Both the position numbers and the translations under genes were made by a program. DNA of 64,000 nucleotides from Bradyrhizobium ontarionense (lineage in GTDB: Bacteria; Pseudomonadota; Alphaproteobacteria; Rhizobiales; Xanthobacteraceae). The stretch lies in assembly GCF_021088345.1 (NCBI RefSeq), contig NZ_CP088156.1, positions 5,394,001-5,458,000 on the forward strand, read 5' to 3'. The notes under the pieces are model-generated. The model saw nothing but the letters and a program-made list of their open reading frames with translations, ran no database searches and was not told the DNA's origin. Below, one piece after another: positions 18,497-26,155 of this stretch (position 1 is its first letter; every line of letters begins with the position of its first letter).

Positions 18497-19873
18497 TCAC
18501 ACTGCCTTCACAATCACCTTCAATCCGTCGCGCGGCTTCGGGATCGGCCACACCTGCCAGCTCGGCTGATAGTTCGGCGGGAACGAGACCTCGATGTTGG
18601 CAAGGAAGTGCCGTGCAAAGCATTTCACCTGCATGTAGGCGAAGTGCAGGCCGAGGCACATATGGGCGCCGCCGCCGAACGGAACCCAGGCGAAGCGGTG
18701 GCGGCCACGCTGGGCCTCGTCGGTGAAGCGCATCGGGTCGAACCGCTCGGGCTCGGGCCAGATCTCCGCCATGTGGTGCGTGTACATCGGGTTGATGCCG
18801 ATTCCGGTGCCGGCCGGGATCGCATAGCCCATGAAGGTGAAGTCCCTGACCGGCCGGCGTGGCAGCGACGGCACCGGCGGCATCAGCCGCAAGGTCTCCT
18901 GGAACGCCATCTCGGTCAACTTCATCTTCTCCAGATGCTCCGAGCTCATCGGATCACTCTCGGCGAGGCCGAGGCTTGCGACTTCGTCGCGCAGCTTCTG
19001 CTGCCACTCCGGATGCGCGGCGAGCTGGGCGACGAACGAGGTCAGCGACGAGGTCAGCGTGTCGTGCGCCGCCATCATCAGGAAGCTCATGTGGTCGACG
19101 ATGTCTTGCGTCGACAGCAGTGCGCCCTGGTCGTCGGTGGCGCGACACAGCTGCGAGAACAAATCGTCGCCGTCGCTCCTGGCGCGGCGCAGCGGGATCT
19201 GCTCGGAGAAATAGGTGACGATACGCTGGCGGCCCTTGACGCCGCGCGCCATCTGGGTTCCGGGCAGCGGCCGGCGGATCGGCGCCACCGCCGCCGCGAC
19301 CATGTCGACGAAGGCGCGGTTGATGGCATCGACCTCCGGCCCGATCTCGGTGCCGAGAAAAGAGGTCGCAGCGAGATCCAGCGTCAGCTGCTTGATCGCA
19401 GGATAGAACAGCATCTCGCCGGGAGCTTGCTTCCACTGCGCGACGCGCGCGGCGATGCCGCGGTCGAGGCCGGCGAGATAGGACTTCATCGGCCCGGCCT
19501 TGAAGGCGACCGAGAGCGCCTTGCGGTGCATCCGGTGCTCGTCGAAATCGAGCAGCATCAGGCCACGCGGAAACAACAGGTTGAGAATATGGCCCCAGCC
19601 ATGCGCCGAGGAGAACAGCTTGGCCTGGTCGAACAGCACGAGCTCGTTGGCCTCGGGTCCGAGCAGCACGACATTGACGTCGCCGAACATGTGGCTGCGA
19701 TAGACGGGGCCATATTTCCGGGCGTTGCGTTCGACGTGCCCCTTGGGGTCGGCCAGCACCTCGAACGTCTTGCCGATGATCGGCCAGCCCTCGTCGCCGG
19801 GGATATGCGTCAGCGTGTTGCGCCGCGGCGGCGTCAGGCTGAATGCGGGAGAGGCCACATTTTGCATCGACAT
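18497..19873 (-). CDS. cytochrome P450
   Basis: A 458-residue P450 from the ATG at 19873 (a second ATG two codons later is also possible). The I-helix has AAHDTLTSS, the K-helix ExxR is ETLR, and the heme loop is FGGGAHMCLG with the Cys ligand followed by LHFAYMQVK. There is no N-terminal membrane anchor, so it is a soluble class I enzyme that needs ferredoxin and a reductase, neither of which is encoded nearby. The opening IPGDEGWPIIGKTFEVLADP reminds me of CYP120-like retinoid/fatty-acid hydroxylases, but that assignment is tentative. Confidence 0.92.
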   Translation of the reverse strand: MSMQNVASPAFSLTPPRRNTLTHIPGDEGWPIIGKTFEVLADPKGHVERNARKYGPVYRSHMFGDVNVVLLGPEANELVLFDQAKLFSSAHGWGHILNLLFPRGLMLLDFDEHRMHRKALSVAFKAGPMKSYLAGLDRGIAARVAQWKQAPGEMLFYPAIKQLTLDLAATSFLGTEIGPEVDAINRAFVDMVAAAVAPIRRPLPGTQMARGVKGRQRIVTYFSEQIPLRRARSDGDDLFSQLCRATDDQGALLSTQDIVDHMSFLMMAAHDTLTSSLTSFVAQLAAHPEWQQKLRDEVASLGLAESDPMSSEHLEKMKLTEMAFQETLRLMPPVPSLPRRPVRDFTFMGYAIPAGTGIGINPMYTHHMAEIWPEPERFDPMRFTDEAQRGRHRFAWVPFGGGAHMCLGLHFAYMQVKCFARHFLANIEVSFPPNYQPSWQVWPIPKPRDGLKVIVKAV

Positions 19874-20040
19874 GCGGGAGCTCCGTTCTCGGGGGCGCCG
19901 GGGCGCGGCAAGGCGCCGGCCCTGCATTCAAAAGCGGTTGCAGCTGTCATGCAATACTCATTGCGGGTGATTGTCATCACAGCCTCGTTGCAGCGCAAGC
20001 GTTCGCGATCTCGCGGCGCGCTGATGCGTCCGAGGGATGG

Positions 20041-20434
20041 AATATTCCCGCCCTCTTCCAGACAGAGGGCACGGGGAATGCCGGGCGCTGGCCGCACCCA
20101 TGGCCCGCCTGCGAAAAAAATGCAGGCGGCAGGAACCACAGGTTCAGCCGAGAACACCCGGCATTCCCCGCGCGATGGTTTTGACGGCTGCTTCGCGTTC
20201 TCCCCGGTGCGCCGGGCTTTCTGGCCACCGTTGCCCGCGCGACGCGTGAGCGTCGCCGCAAGCGTAACACCAGCATCGGGGTGTCAGGACCACGCGACTT
20301 GACCGTGCGCATCGCTGCTGTTCGTCGGCGCAGGATCGCCCCACGCTGCAACATCGACACGCCCACCGCATCCCGCCTCAACGTTCGTGACGACCGCGAA
20401 GCGCCCCTCGTATCGAGACGGGACGGCGACAGAC
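20041..20434. repeat. long intergenic repeat with nested palindrome
   Basis: A 13-bp perfect inverted repeat (GGGGAATGCCGGG at 20073-20085 and its complement at 20157-20169) encloses a perfect 8-bp hairpin, CCGCCTGC / GCAGGCGG (20105-20129, A-rich 9-base loop). It is followed by ~260 bp ending near ATCGAGACGGGACGGCGACAG. The arrangement matches a non-coding block I recall many times between genes of Bradyrhizobium-like genomes. No protein reading is convincing. The flanks (19874-20040 and 20435-20783) hold nothing certain; a 40-codon frame at 20439-20561 ending in a signal-peptide-like stretch may be a decayed gene. Confidence 0.6.
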
Positions 20435-20783
20435 AATCATGAATTCCGATAAAACGAAAGAAGATTATTTCTGCCGGAAGGACTGGACATGGGTGATGTC
20501 ATTGAGGCGGTTCGTGAAACGAGCTTTTTCGTGCGCTGTTCTAATGGCAGTTGACGCGTGATCGGTTGGGCCGGCGCGGTGAAATCTCACTTGCTCGAAG
20601 GTGCTTTGCCGGGAGTGATTTGCCCGTCGGGTCTGACGGGCGTCATCGACTTCCGTTGTCGCTGGTGAGCGACCCCGCGATATCCGGCCATCGATCGAAG
20701 CAGGATCGGCGGATCATCTTTCGAGACGGAGAGGCCCCGCCGCCAGAAGCCCGTCACGCGTCTTGGCGCGGACGCAAAGACCA

Positions 20784-20939
20784 TCAGCTCGACTTGTTGA
20801 TCTTCTTCACCTTGGCGTCGGTTGCCTCGATCGAGGCCGCCAGCTCCAGGATCGCTTTTGCCAGGAGGTCGGCGGCCTCCTTGGGATCCTGCGACCGTTC
20901 GGCGCGCAGCGCGTAGTTCTTGGCTGAGGAGAGTGACAT
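20784..20939 (-). CDS. small conserved-looking acidic/helical protein, 51 residues
   Basis: A 51-residue protein beginning MSLSSAKNYALRAERSQDPK and ending KVKKINKSS. Composition is strongly protein-like: Ala/Leu/Glu/Lys-rich, probably one or two amphipathic helices, with third-position GC typical of the neighbours. GAAAGG lies 6-7 bases before the ATG. It is followed by no partner gene and sits alone in a repeat-rich region. Function is unknown. I believe similar short proteins occur in Bradyrhizobium but cannot confirm this here. Confidence 0.65.
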   Translation of the reverse strand: MSLSSAKNYALRAERSQDPKEAADLLAKAILELAASIEATDAKVKKINKSS

Positions 20940-21311
20940 CGGCGACCTTTCCCACGGAAAAGCCCGCCGGGTCGAGACGGCGGGCTGCCTGACGCATCAT
21001 ACGCGCGAGCTGTCCCTTGCAGGCCGTGCTCGATTTGCCGCGAGCATAGCAGGCTAAGATTAAGAAAATTCTCTTGACGCCCGATCGCTGATGTCCGCCA
21101 CGCGGCCGCCGGCGCCTCAAGGAGCGCAGATCAGACTGCGACCAAATGCTGGCGAGTGGTCGACCGGCGTCAGCAGGCGACCCTCGATGTTGCTGACCAT
21201 CAACCCGGGGCTCTGCCCGTTGCCGTCGGGACACAGATGTCAGGGGAGCAGCATGGCCTCTGGCCCCCAGCCAGATCCCCGTCGTCAAGCGTCAGGCTGT
21301 CTCAAATATCC

Positions 21312-21505
21312 GCTGTCATCCCGGCCAAGCCTGACGTCGCGATAGCGATGGCCCGGCGCAGAGCCGGGATCCATAGCCACAGGCGGCTATGGGACGAGGA
21401 CTCGTCGTTGCGATCGTGCCTCGAAGCGCCGCCCCGGGATTATGGTCCCGGGTCGGTGCCTCCGCGCAGCGCTGCGCGCTGACGGAGGCTTGCCCGGGAC
21501 GACAC
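21312..21505. repeat. composite intergenic repeat, copy 1 (inverted relative to 30161-30345)
   Basis: A 194-bp block bounded by CTGTCATCCCGGCC and GCCCGGGACGACAC. Inside are CGCAGAGCCGGGATCCATAG, CCACAGGCGGC and a TGGTCCCGGGTCGG segment in the same order as in the reverse complement of 30161-30345. Non-coding. The remaining bases of the 20940-22048 gap hold only the frameshifted frame at 21583-21962. Confidence 0.85.
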
Positions 21506-21582
21506 CTGATGAACCTGCTCCGTCGACAGGGCCTATCGCGTGAAGCCGATCAAATCCGCAAGCTCTCTAATCGACAGGCGAT

Positions 21583-21962
21583 CTAGTTTGATTCGATCAC
21601 AGCATCCTGGGCATGTCCCTTCAACACATGCTTGGCGGTCACTTCGAGTAATCGTCTCACATGCCCGAAGAACGCTCCGTTCTTGTCGACCTTCGTGATG
21701 ATCACCCGATCAGTCTCGACGTTAAGATCAAGTCCTTGTCCGGACAAGTGTAAGCAAAGTATTCACGGTTCCTCACGTCGCCAGGCTCTGCCCACGCAGC
21801 CAGGTGATCGATGCTCCGGAACAGCGAGACGTCGCCGACCATCTCGGCATTCCGAGATTGGTTGACGATGGCAGCATCTGACAAGTTGAAATTCACCACG
21901 CCGACGTCCGAACCGTCGACGGTCATTGTCGCCGGGACCAAATGAACGACCCGTAAATCCAC
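21583..21962 (-). pseudogene. probable frameshifted hypothetical gene
   Basis: From a GTG at 21962 an 86-codon frame reads with good codon bias through REYFAYTCPDKDLIL and then stops at 21702. A second minus-strand frame takes over at about 21715 with NVETDRVIITKVDKNGAFFG and continues with the same codon bias to a stop at 21583. Joined, they would give about 126 residues, which looks like one protein broken by a single indel. No family is recognised. It could also be two unrelated chance frames, and no strong ribosome site is present. Confidence 0.3.
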
Positions 21963-22048
21963 CGACCCAAATCTTTACCCCCCGGCCATCGGCGCCGTCT
22001 AGGAACGGCCGCACCGGACGTCTGGCCAAGAGGCAACGAGGCAAGAGC

Positions 22049-22459
22049 ATGAGCAATCAGTTGCTGGTGATCGAAGATGCGGAAGTTCATCTCTCGATCC
22101 TTCGCAAGATCGCCGCTCAGTGCGGATATGAGGCGACCTGCGTGACCTCTGTCGAGGCCGCGGCCGAGGTGCTGCGCGCGCGGACCTTCGACTGCATCAC
22201 CCTGGATCTGTCGCTCGGTGAGCGCTGCGGGGCAGACATCCTGCTGCTGCTCAACGAGATGAAATCACGCACCCCGGTGATCTTCATCAGCGGCGCAGAG
22301 GACGGCACACGCGACGAGCATGTGCGCCTCGCGACCGTTCTTGGGCTCGTCGTCCATCCGCAGTTCCAGAAGCCCGTCGACCTGGCGGCCCTGCGCGAGA
22401 CACTGCGGCAGATCGCGACGATTGCCGATTGCGAGAGGCTGGTCGCGGCGGTGAGGTAA
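22049..22459 (+). CDS. single-domain response regulator (CheY-like receiver)
   Basis: A 136-residue stand-alone receiver domain. The acidic pair is in VIEDAEVH (residues ~8-9), the phospho-acceptor Asp in ITLDLSLG (~53), the Ser switch in FISGAED, and the conserved Lys in QKPVDL. No output domain follows. It probably relays a phosphoryl signal from a kinase encoded elsewhere; no histidine kinase is adjacent. The start at 22049 is chosen because the receiver fold begins directly there; an upstream extension to 21926 has no family character. Confidence 0.85.
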   Translation: MSNQLLVIEDAEVHLSILRKIAAQCGYEATCVTSVEAAAEVLRARTFDCITLDLSLGERCGADILLLLNEMKSRTPVIFISGAEDGTRDEHVRLATVLGLVVHPQFQKPVDLAALRETLRQIATIADCERLVAAVR

Positions 22460-22550
22460 CGGCAACGCCCGTGTTGCCCGACGGCTACCGCTCCCTGCGG
22501 AATCAGGCTGTCGCCTATGGCGCTCGGAGCTTTGCACCCGTCTGTTGCCA

Positions 22551-22580
22551 CGTCGTCATGGCCGGCTTGTCCCGGCCATC
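22551..22580. repeat. solo arm of the CGTCATGGCCGG repeat
   Basis: This 30-bp segment (CGTCGTCATGGCCGGCTTGT...) is nearly identical to the first arm of the palindrome at 18331-18365. The partner arm is not evident, so it is a solo or decayed copy between the response regulator and ynfA. Confidence 0.6.
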
Positions 22581-22725
22581 CGGCTTCTGACGACGGCCTC
22601 ACGAGGTGACATCTTGCTCGACCCCGAGCATGCGACGGTGATGCTCCGCTCACCCGCCCCACGGATTACCGTATCAAGAGACGCCAGGCATCTGCGCGTG
22701 CGATTGGCCCCGTGATCTCCGTTCG

Positions 22726-23049
22726 CTAGGCCCTTGGGCCCCACAGGATGATAGCTGCTCCTATCAGGCAGAAACAGGCGCCGGTGAGATCCCATCGGTC
22801 CGGGCGCGCGCCCTCGATCGCCCATAGCCACACGAGCGACGCCGCGATGTAGATCCCGCCATAGGTGGCGTAGGCGCGACCCGCCGCGTCGCTTTCGACC
22901 AGCGTCAGCAGAGATGCGAAAGCGATGAGCGACAGCAGTCCAGGAAGCAGCCACCAGACGGGTTTCCCCAGCCGCAGCCAACCCCAGAAGGCGAAGCAGC
23001 CCGCGATCTCCGCGATCGCGGCGCAGACGTAGATGAGTCCAGTCCTCAT
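22726..23049 (-). CDS. YnfA/UPF0060 family small membrane protein
   Basis: A 107-residue, four-helix inner-membrane protein of the UPF0060/YnfA family, with the characteristic [16 protein letters not shown] segment near residue 15 and the [18 protein letters not shown] block near 62-80. The start at 23049 gives the family length; the ATG six codons upstream is less likely. YnfA resembles small multidrug-resistance transporters in fold, and function is not settled. It lies 60 bp downstream of, and co-oriented with, the MerR-promoter-controlled membrane gene, so the two may be co-transcribed. Confidence 0.88.
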   Translation of the reverse strand: MRTGLIYVCAAIAEIAGCFAFWGWLRLGKPVWWLLPGLLSLIAFASLLTLVESDAAGRAYATYGGIYIAASLVWLWAIEGARPDRWDLTGACFCLIGAAIILWGPRA

Positions 23050-23109
23050 GGCGATCGACGCTTCCACAGGATCCGCTGCCGTTCAAGGCAGCAGGTCGCT
23101 GGGCTGCCA

Positions 23110-23826
23110 TCACGCGCGAAGCGCGCGGATGAGCGGCTTTTCGATCAGCGGCCACATCAGCGAAGCCGTCATGAGCACGGTCGAGGCCGTCATCATCACC
23201 AGTGTCATTGTCGTCGGCTTGCGTCCAGTCCGGCGCATCTGCCAGGCCAGCCAGCCCCACGCGCCCGTCACGGACAGCACGGCGAGCACCGTGATCCACC
23301 ATTGCATGTGGACGAGCGTCGCCAGCACCGAGCCGGTGCCGGCAAGAACGCTCGCCGGCAGCGCGAACGGCAGAACGCAGCACGCTCCGCACGCGACCGC
23401 GCTCGTCGACAAGGTCATGGCGGTGGCGCCGGCGGCCCGTGCGCCGGGCGGCTCCTTCGCCGGCTTTGCTGTCGAACATGCGCAGGAAGGCCCCGAAGCC
23501 GGCGATGCCGGCGCATTTACTAAGAATGCCGCGAACAATTCGTCCGCGGCACCGCGCGCGTCCTCCGGAGCCGTGATCGTCAAACGGATGTCGCGCGCGG
23601 AGTCCACGAGATCGAACCGGAGGAATGCGCAGCATGTCTGCTCGCCGCGCACCATCTCCCGCACCCGTGATCGCGCCTCGGGTGCGTAGGTCAGCCTCAG
23701 CACCAGATCCTCGCGCCGATGGTCGAGCAGCGCGTCCTTGTTGAGCTTGGCGATCGAAGTGAGACGATCCCTCGTCTCTCCGGAGCTCAGCGTGCAGGCG
23801 ACGGGTAGGATTTCAACGATCGACAT
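23110..23826 (-). CDS. Cys-rich membrane protein under a MerR-type promoter
   Basis: A 238-residue protein from the ATG at 23826 (GGGAG six bases upstream; an ATG at 23832 overlaps that site). Residues 1-100 form a soluble domain with a vicinal pair in EQTCCAFLRF. A linker has CACS, and three TM helices follow, the first containing CGACCVLP. Cysteine pairs in and before a helix recall MerT-type transporters, which hand soft metals across the membrane, but the N-terminal domain is unlike MerT and I do not recognise it. The promoter at 23855-23885 and the divergent MerR gene argue strongly that it is metal-induced. Function in uptake, export or sensing is inferred, not shown. Confidence 0.75.
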   Translation of the reverse strand: MSIVEILPVACTLSSGETRDRLTSIAKLNKDALLDHRREDLVLRLTYAPEARSRVREMVRGEQTCCAFLRFDLVDSARDIRLTITAPEDARGAADELFAAFLVNAPASPASGPSCACSTAKPAKEPPGARAAGATAMTLSTSAVACGACCVLPFALPASVLAGTGSVLATLVHMQWWITVLAVLSVTGAWGWLAWQMRRTGRKPTTMTLVMMTASTVLMTASLMWPLIEKPLIRALRA

Positions 23827-23854
23827 CGGCATCTCCCTGATGTGAGTTGCCGCG

Positions 23855-23885
23855 ACCGTACATGCTCAAGTAGCTTGAGCTTCAA
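23855..23885 (-). promoter_or_regulatory. MerR-type promoter/operator with 19-bp spacer
   Basis: Read on the minus strand, a -35 TTGAAG (23880-23885) and a -10-like TACGGT (23855-23860) are separated by exactly 19 bp instead of 17. The spacer region contains a perfect 7-3-7 palindrome, GCTCAAG-CTA-CTTGAGC (23864-23880). Long spacers with a centred dyad are the hallmark of promoters untwisted by MerR-family activators. It drives the membrane gene at 23826; the regulator gene starts 28 bp to the other side. Confidence 0.85.
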
Positions 23886-23912
23886 GCGGAAAAATCGCAC
23901 GGATCAGCCTCG

Positions 23913-24377
23913 ATGAAACCCTTGAAGATCGGAGCGCTCGCGCGGCAGACCGGCACCAGCGCGCCCACGATCCGATACTACGAAGAGATCGGGCTGCTGC
24001 CGTCCGCCGGTCGCCAGGCCGGCAACCAGCGCATCTATGGCGAGGCCGACGTCAGGAGCCTGACATTCATCCGGCGCTGTCGGGAGTTCGGCTTCTCGAT
24101 CGGCCAGGTGCGCGAGCTCGTCGCGCTCGGTCGAGATCCTAAGAGCTCATGTGCCGATGCGCGCGATCTCGCGCAGGAGCATCTTCAGACCGTGCGTGCC
24201 AAGCTCGCCGAGTTGAAGGCGCTCGAGCGCAGCATCGCCGCCCTCATCGTGAGCTGCGACGCGTCCTGCGCGGGCGGGCCGGGCCCCGAATGCGTGATCC
24301 TCGATGATCTCTCCAAGGCACGACCCCGCGTGTCCCGCACGTCGTCAGGACGTGCGAAGTCCGGCGCGTGCTCCTAG
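23913..24377 (+). CDS. MerR-family metal-responsive transcriptional regulator
   Basis: A 154-residue regulator with an N-terminal winged-helix (IGALARQTGTSAPTIRYYEE), a dimerisation helix and a C-terminal metal loop. Cysteines are at 80, 115, 119 and 127 (SSCADARD; CDASCAGGPGPEC), close to the metal-binding set of MerR (82/117/126), PbrR and ZntR, so a soft divalent ion such as Hg, Pb, Cd or Zn is likely. It is divergent from the Cys-rich membrane gene and should bind the palindrome between them, repressing or activating by DNA distortion. The C-terminal tail has an extra Cys (153). The exact metal is not decidable by eye. Confidence 0.9.
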   Translation: MKPLKIGALARQTGTSAPTIRYYEEIGLLPSAGRQAGNQRIYGEADVRSLTFIRRCREFGFSIGQVRELVALGRDPKSSCADARDLAQEHLQTVRAKLAELKALERSIAALIVSCDASCAGGPGPECVILDDLSKARPRVSRTSSGRAKSGACS

Positions 24378-24466
24378 CCGCTTGCGCTGTGTCGCAGCGG
24401 CTCCTCGGCCACCGCGCTGCCGATAATCGCCGACGCGAGAACGGAGCAGCGCGCCCACCCGACGTC

Positions 24467-25705
24467 CTATGCTTTCCGCTTCGCCGCCTCCTGGAGGTCG
24501 GGCGCATTCACCGCCGGGATCGCGACCCGGCCGGGCCCGGTCCGCGCCAGCGCGGCGGCGGCCTTGTCATTGTCCATGATCTTGGCCATCACGGCTTGTC
24601 CGGCGCGCTCGAAGATGTCGCGGTTCTCGATCACGAACGTTTGCGAGCGGCGCAGGCCGTCGATGTAGCCGTTGATCTCCGGCACCACGTAGCGTGCGAC
24701 CATGTCCCAGCTGCGCCGCGTATTTTCCGGATTGGCCCAGTCGTGCACGAAGCCGATGATGTGGCCGACGCCGCCGGATACCTGCATCAGGTTCTTGATC
24801 GTCTTCACCAGATCATCGGGCGTGCCGATCGTCGCCGCCGCGCCGTCGACGAAGGCGGTCTTGTCGACAGCCTCGTCGGGCGACGAGAACGCCTGCAGGC
24901 CCGGACGCATCAAGGTGCCGACGATATACTCGTTGTGCCAGCGCATCAGGCCGGGGCCGGCCTCACGGCGCGCCTGCTCGCGCGTCTCGGCGATGTGCCA
25001 GGACAGCAACACGCGCCAGTTCGCCCGGCTCACATTGGTGCCGTGCTTCTTCGCGGCGTCCTCGGCGAACTCCCATTGCTGCGGCAGCGCCATCAGCCCC
25101 TGCGTCGACATCGAGCCGAGCGAGATGATGCCGATGCCGTATTTGCCGGCGAGCGTCATGCCGGACGGCGAAATCTGCGACGCCACGACGAACGGCATTT
25201 CCTCCTGCAGCGGCAGGATCTGCAAGGCCGCGTCGTTCATCGTGAACCAGTCGCTCTTCGCCGTGACGCGCTCGCCGTTGAACAGCCGACGGATGATGCT
25301 GATCGCCTCGTCCTGGCGGTCGCGCTGCGTCATCGGATCGATGCCCAGCGTGTGCGCATCGGAGGCGAGCGCGCCGGGGCCCGAGCCGAAGATGGCGCGG
25401 CCGCCGGTCATGTGATCGAGCTGCACCATCCGCTGCGCGACGTTGTAGGGATGATGGTAGGGCAGTGAGATGACGCCGGTGCCGAGCCTGATGCGCCTGG
25501 TGCGCTCGCCGGCGGCGGCGAGAAACATCTCGGGCGAAGCGATCATCTCCCAGCCCGAGGAATGATGCTCGCCGCACCAGAACTCGTCATAGCCGAGCTC
25601 GTCGAGCTGCGCGACGAGATCGAGGTCGCGGCGGAATTGCAGCATCGGGTGCTCGCCGATCGGATGATGCGGAGCGAGGAAAGCGCCGAATTTGAGCCGC
25701 GCCAT
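24467..25705 (-). CDS. LLM-class flavin-dependent oxidoreductase
   Basis: A 412-residue member of the bacterial luciferase-like monooxygenase superfamily. Typical blocks are the N-terminal KFGAFLAPHHP strand, EFWCGEHHSSGWE near residue 45, IRLGTGVISLPYHHP near 80 and RAIFGSGPGALASDAH near 110. It is expected to use reduced FMN delivered by a separate reductase to oxidise a small organic substrate. The ATG at 25705 has GGGAGAA seven bases upstream. No flavin reductase gene is adjacent and the substrate is unknown. Confidence 0.88.
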   Translation of the reverse strand: MARLKFGAFLAPHHPIGEHPMLQFRRDLDLVAQLDELGYDEFWCGEHHSSGWEMIASPEMFLAAAGERTRRIRLGTGVISLPYHHPYNVAQRMVQLDHMTGGRAIFGSGPGALASDAHTLGIDPMTQRDRQDEAISIIRRLFNGERVTAKSDWFTMNDAALQILPLQEEMPFVVASQISPSGMTLAGKYGIGIISLGSMSTQGLMALPQQWEFAEDAAKKHGTNVSRANWRVLLSWHIAETREQARREAGPGLMRWHNEYIVGTLMRPGLQAFSSPDEAVDKTAFVDGAAATIGTPDDLVKTIKNLMQVSGGVGHIIGFVHDWANPENTRRSWDMVARYVVPEINGYIDGLRRSQTFVIENRDIFERAGQAVMAKIMDNDKAAAALARTGPGRVAIPAVNAPDLQEAAKRKA

Positions 25706-26155
25706 GTGTTTCTCCCGACGGAATTTGGTTGTTTGTTGATCGTGCTTGGCGATCAGGCTAGTTGGCGCATCCTTTCGAGGCAATCGCCTTGGTGCGATCG
25801 CTGATCGGTGCATGCCTGCCATTTGTTGTTTACTGATCGGGGATCGATGCGCAGACTTCGCGTGACGATGGCCGATTCGCGATTCGCCGAGGAGGATGAT
25901 CAGTAGAATTGCGGCCCTCACCTCTACCGGTTGCGCGACCTCTCATGTTCAAGCTGTCGGCGATATCAGTGCGTCCCTATCACTTTTCGATCGCTTTAAT
26001 GTCATGCAGCGCGTCACGCGTGGCATTTAGATCGCAGCAAGAACGAAATTCGCAATCAAATTGCTGACCTCCGCGACGCTGCGGGCTTTTTCTTTTGCAC
26101 TGCAGCAACCATCTGGGTGATGGTGGATTGTCTACCCGCTGACGTGAATATGTGA
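25706..26155. other. 450-bp intergenic region
   Basis: Between the divergent LLM oxidoreductase and PHB depolymerase genes. No convincing coding frame. A short hairpin CCGC-GACGCT-GCGG followed by a T-rich run (about 26077-26100) resembles a weak terminator, but no gene ends there. The region is less GC-rich than its surroundings and may hold both divergent promoters. Confidence 0.5.

Noticed and set aside
20587..21288. 233-codon minus-strand frame
   Set aside because: Different frame from the 51-residue gene; Arg-rich and without family features.
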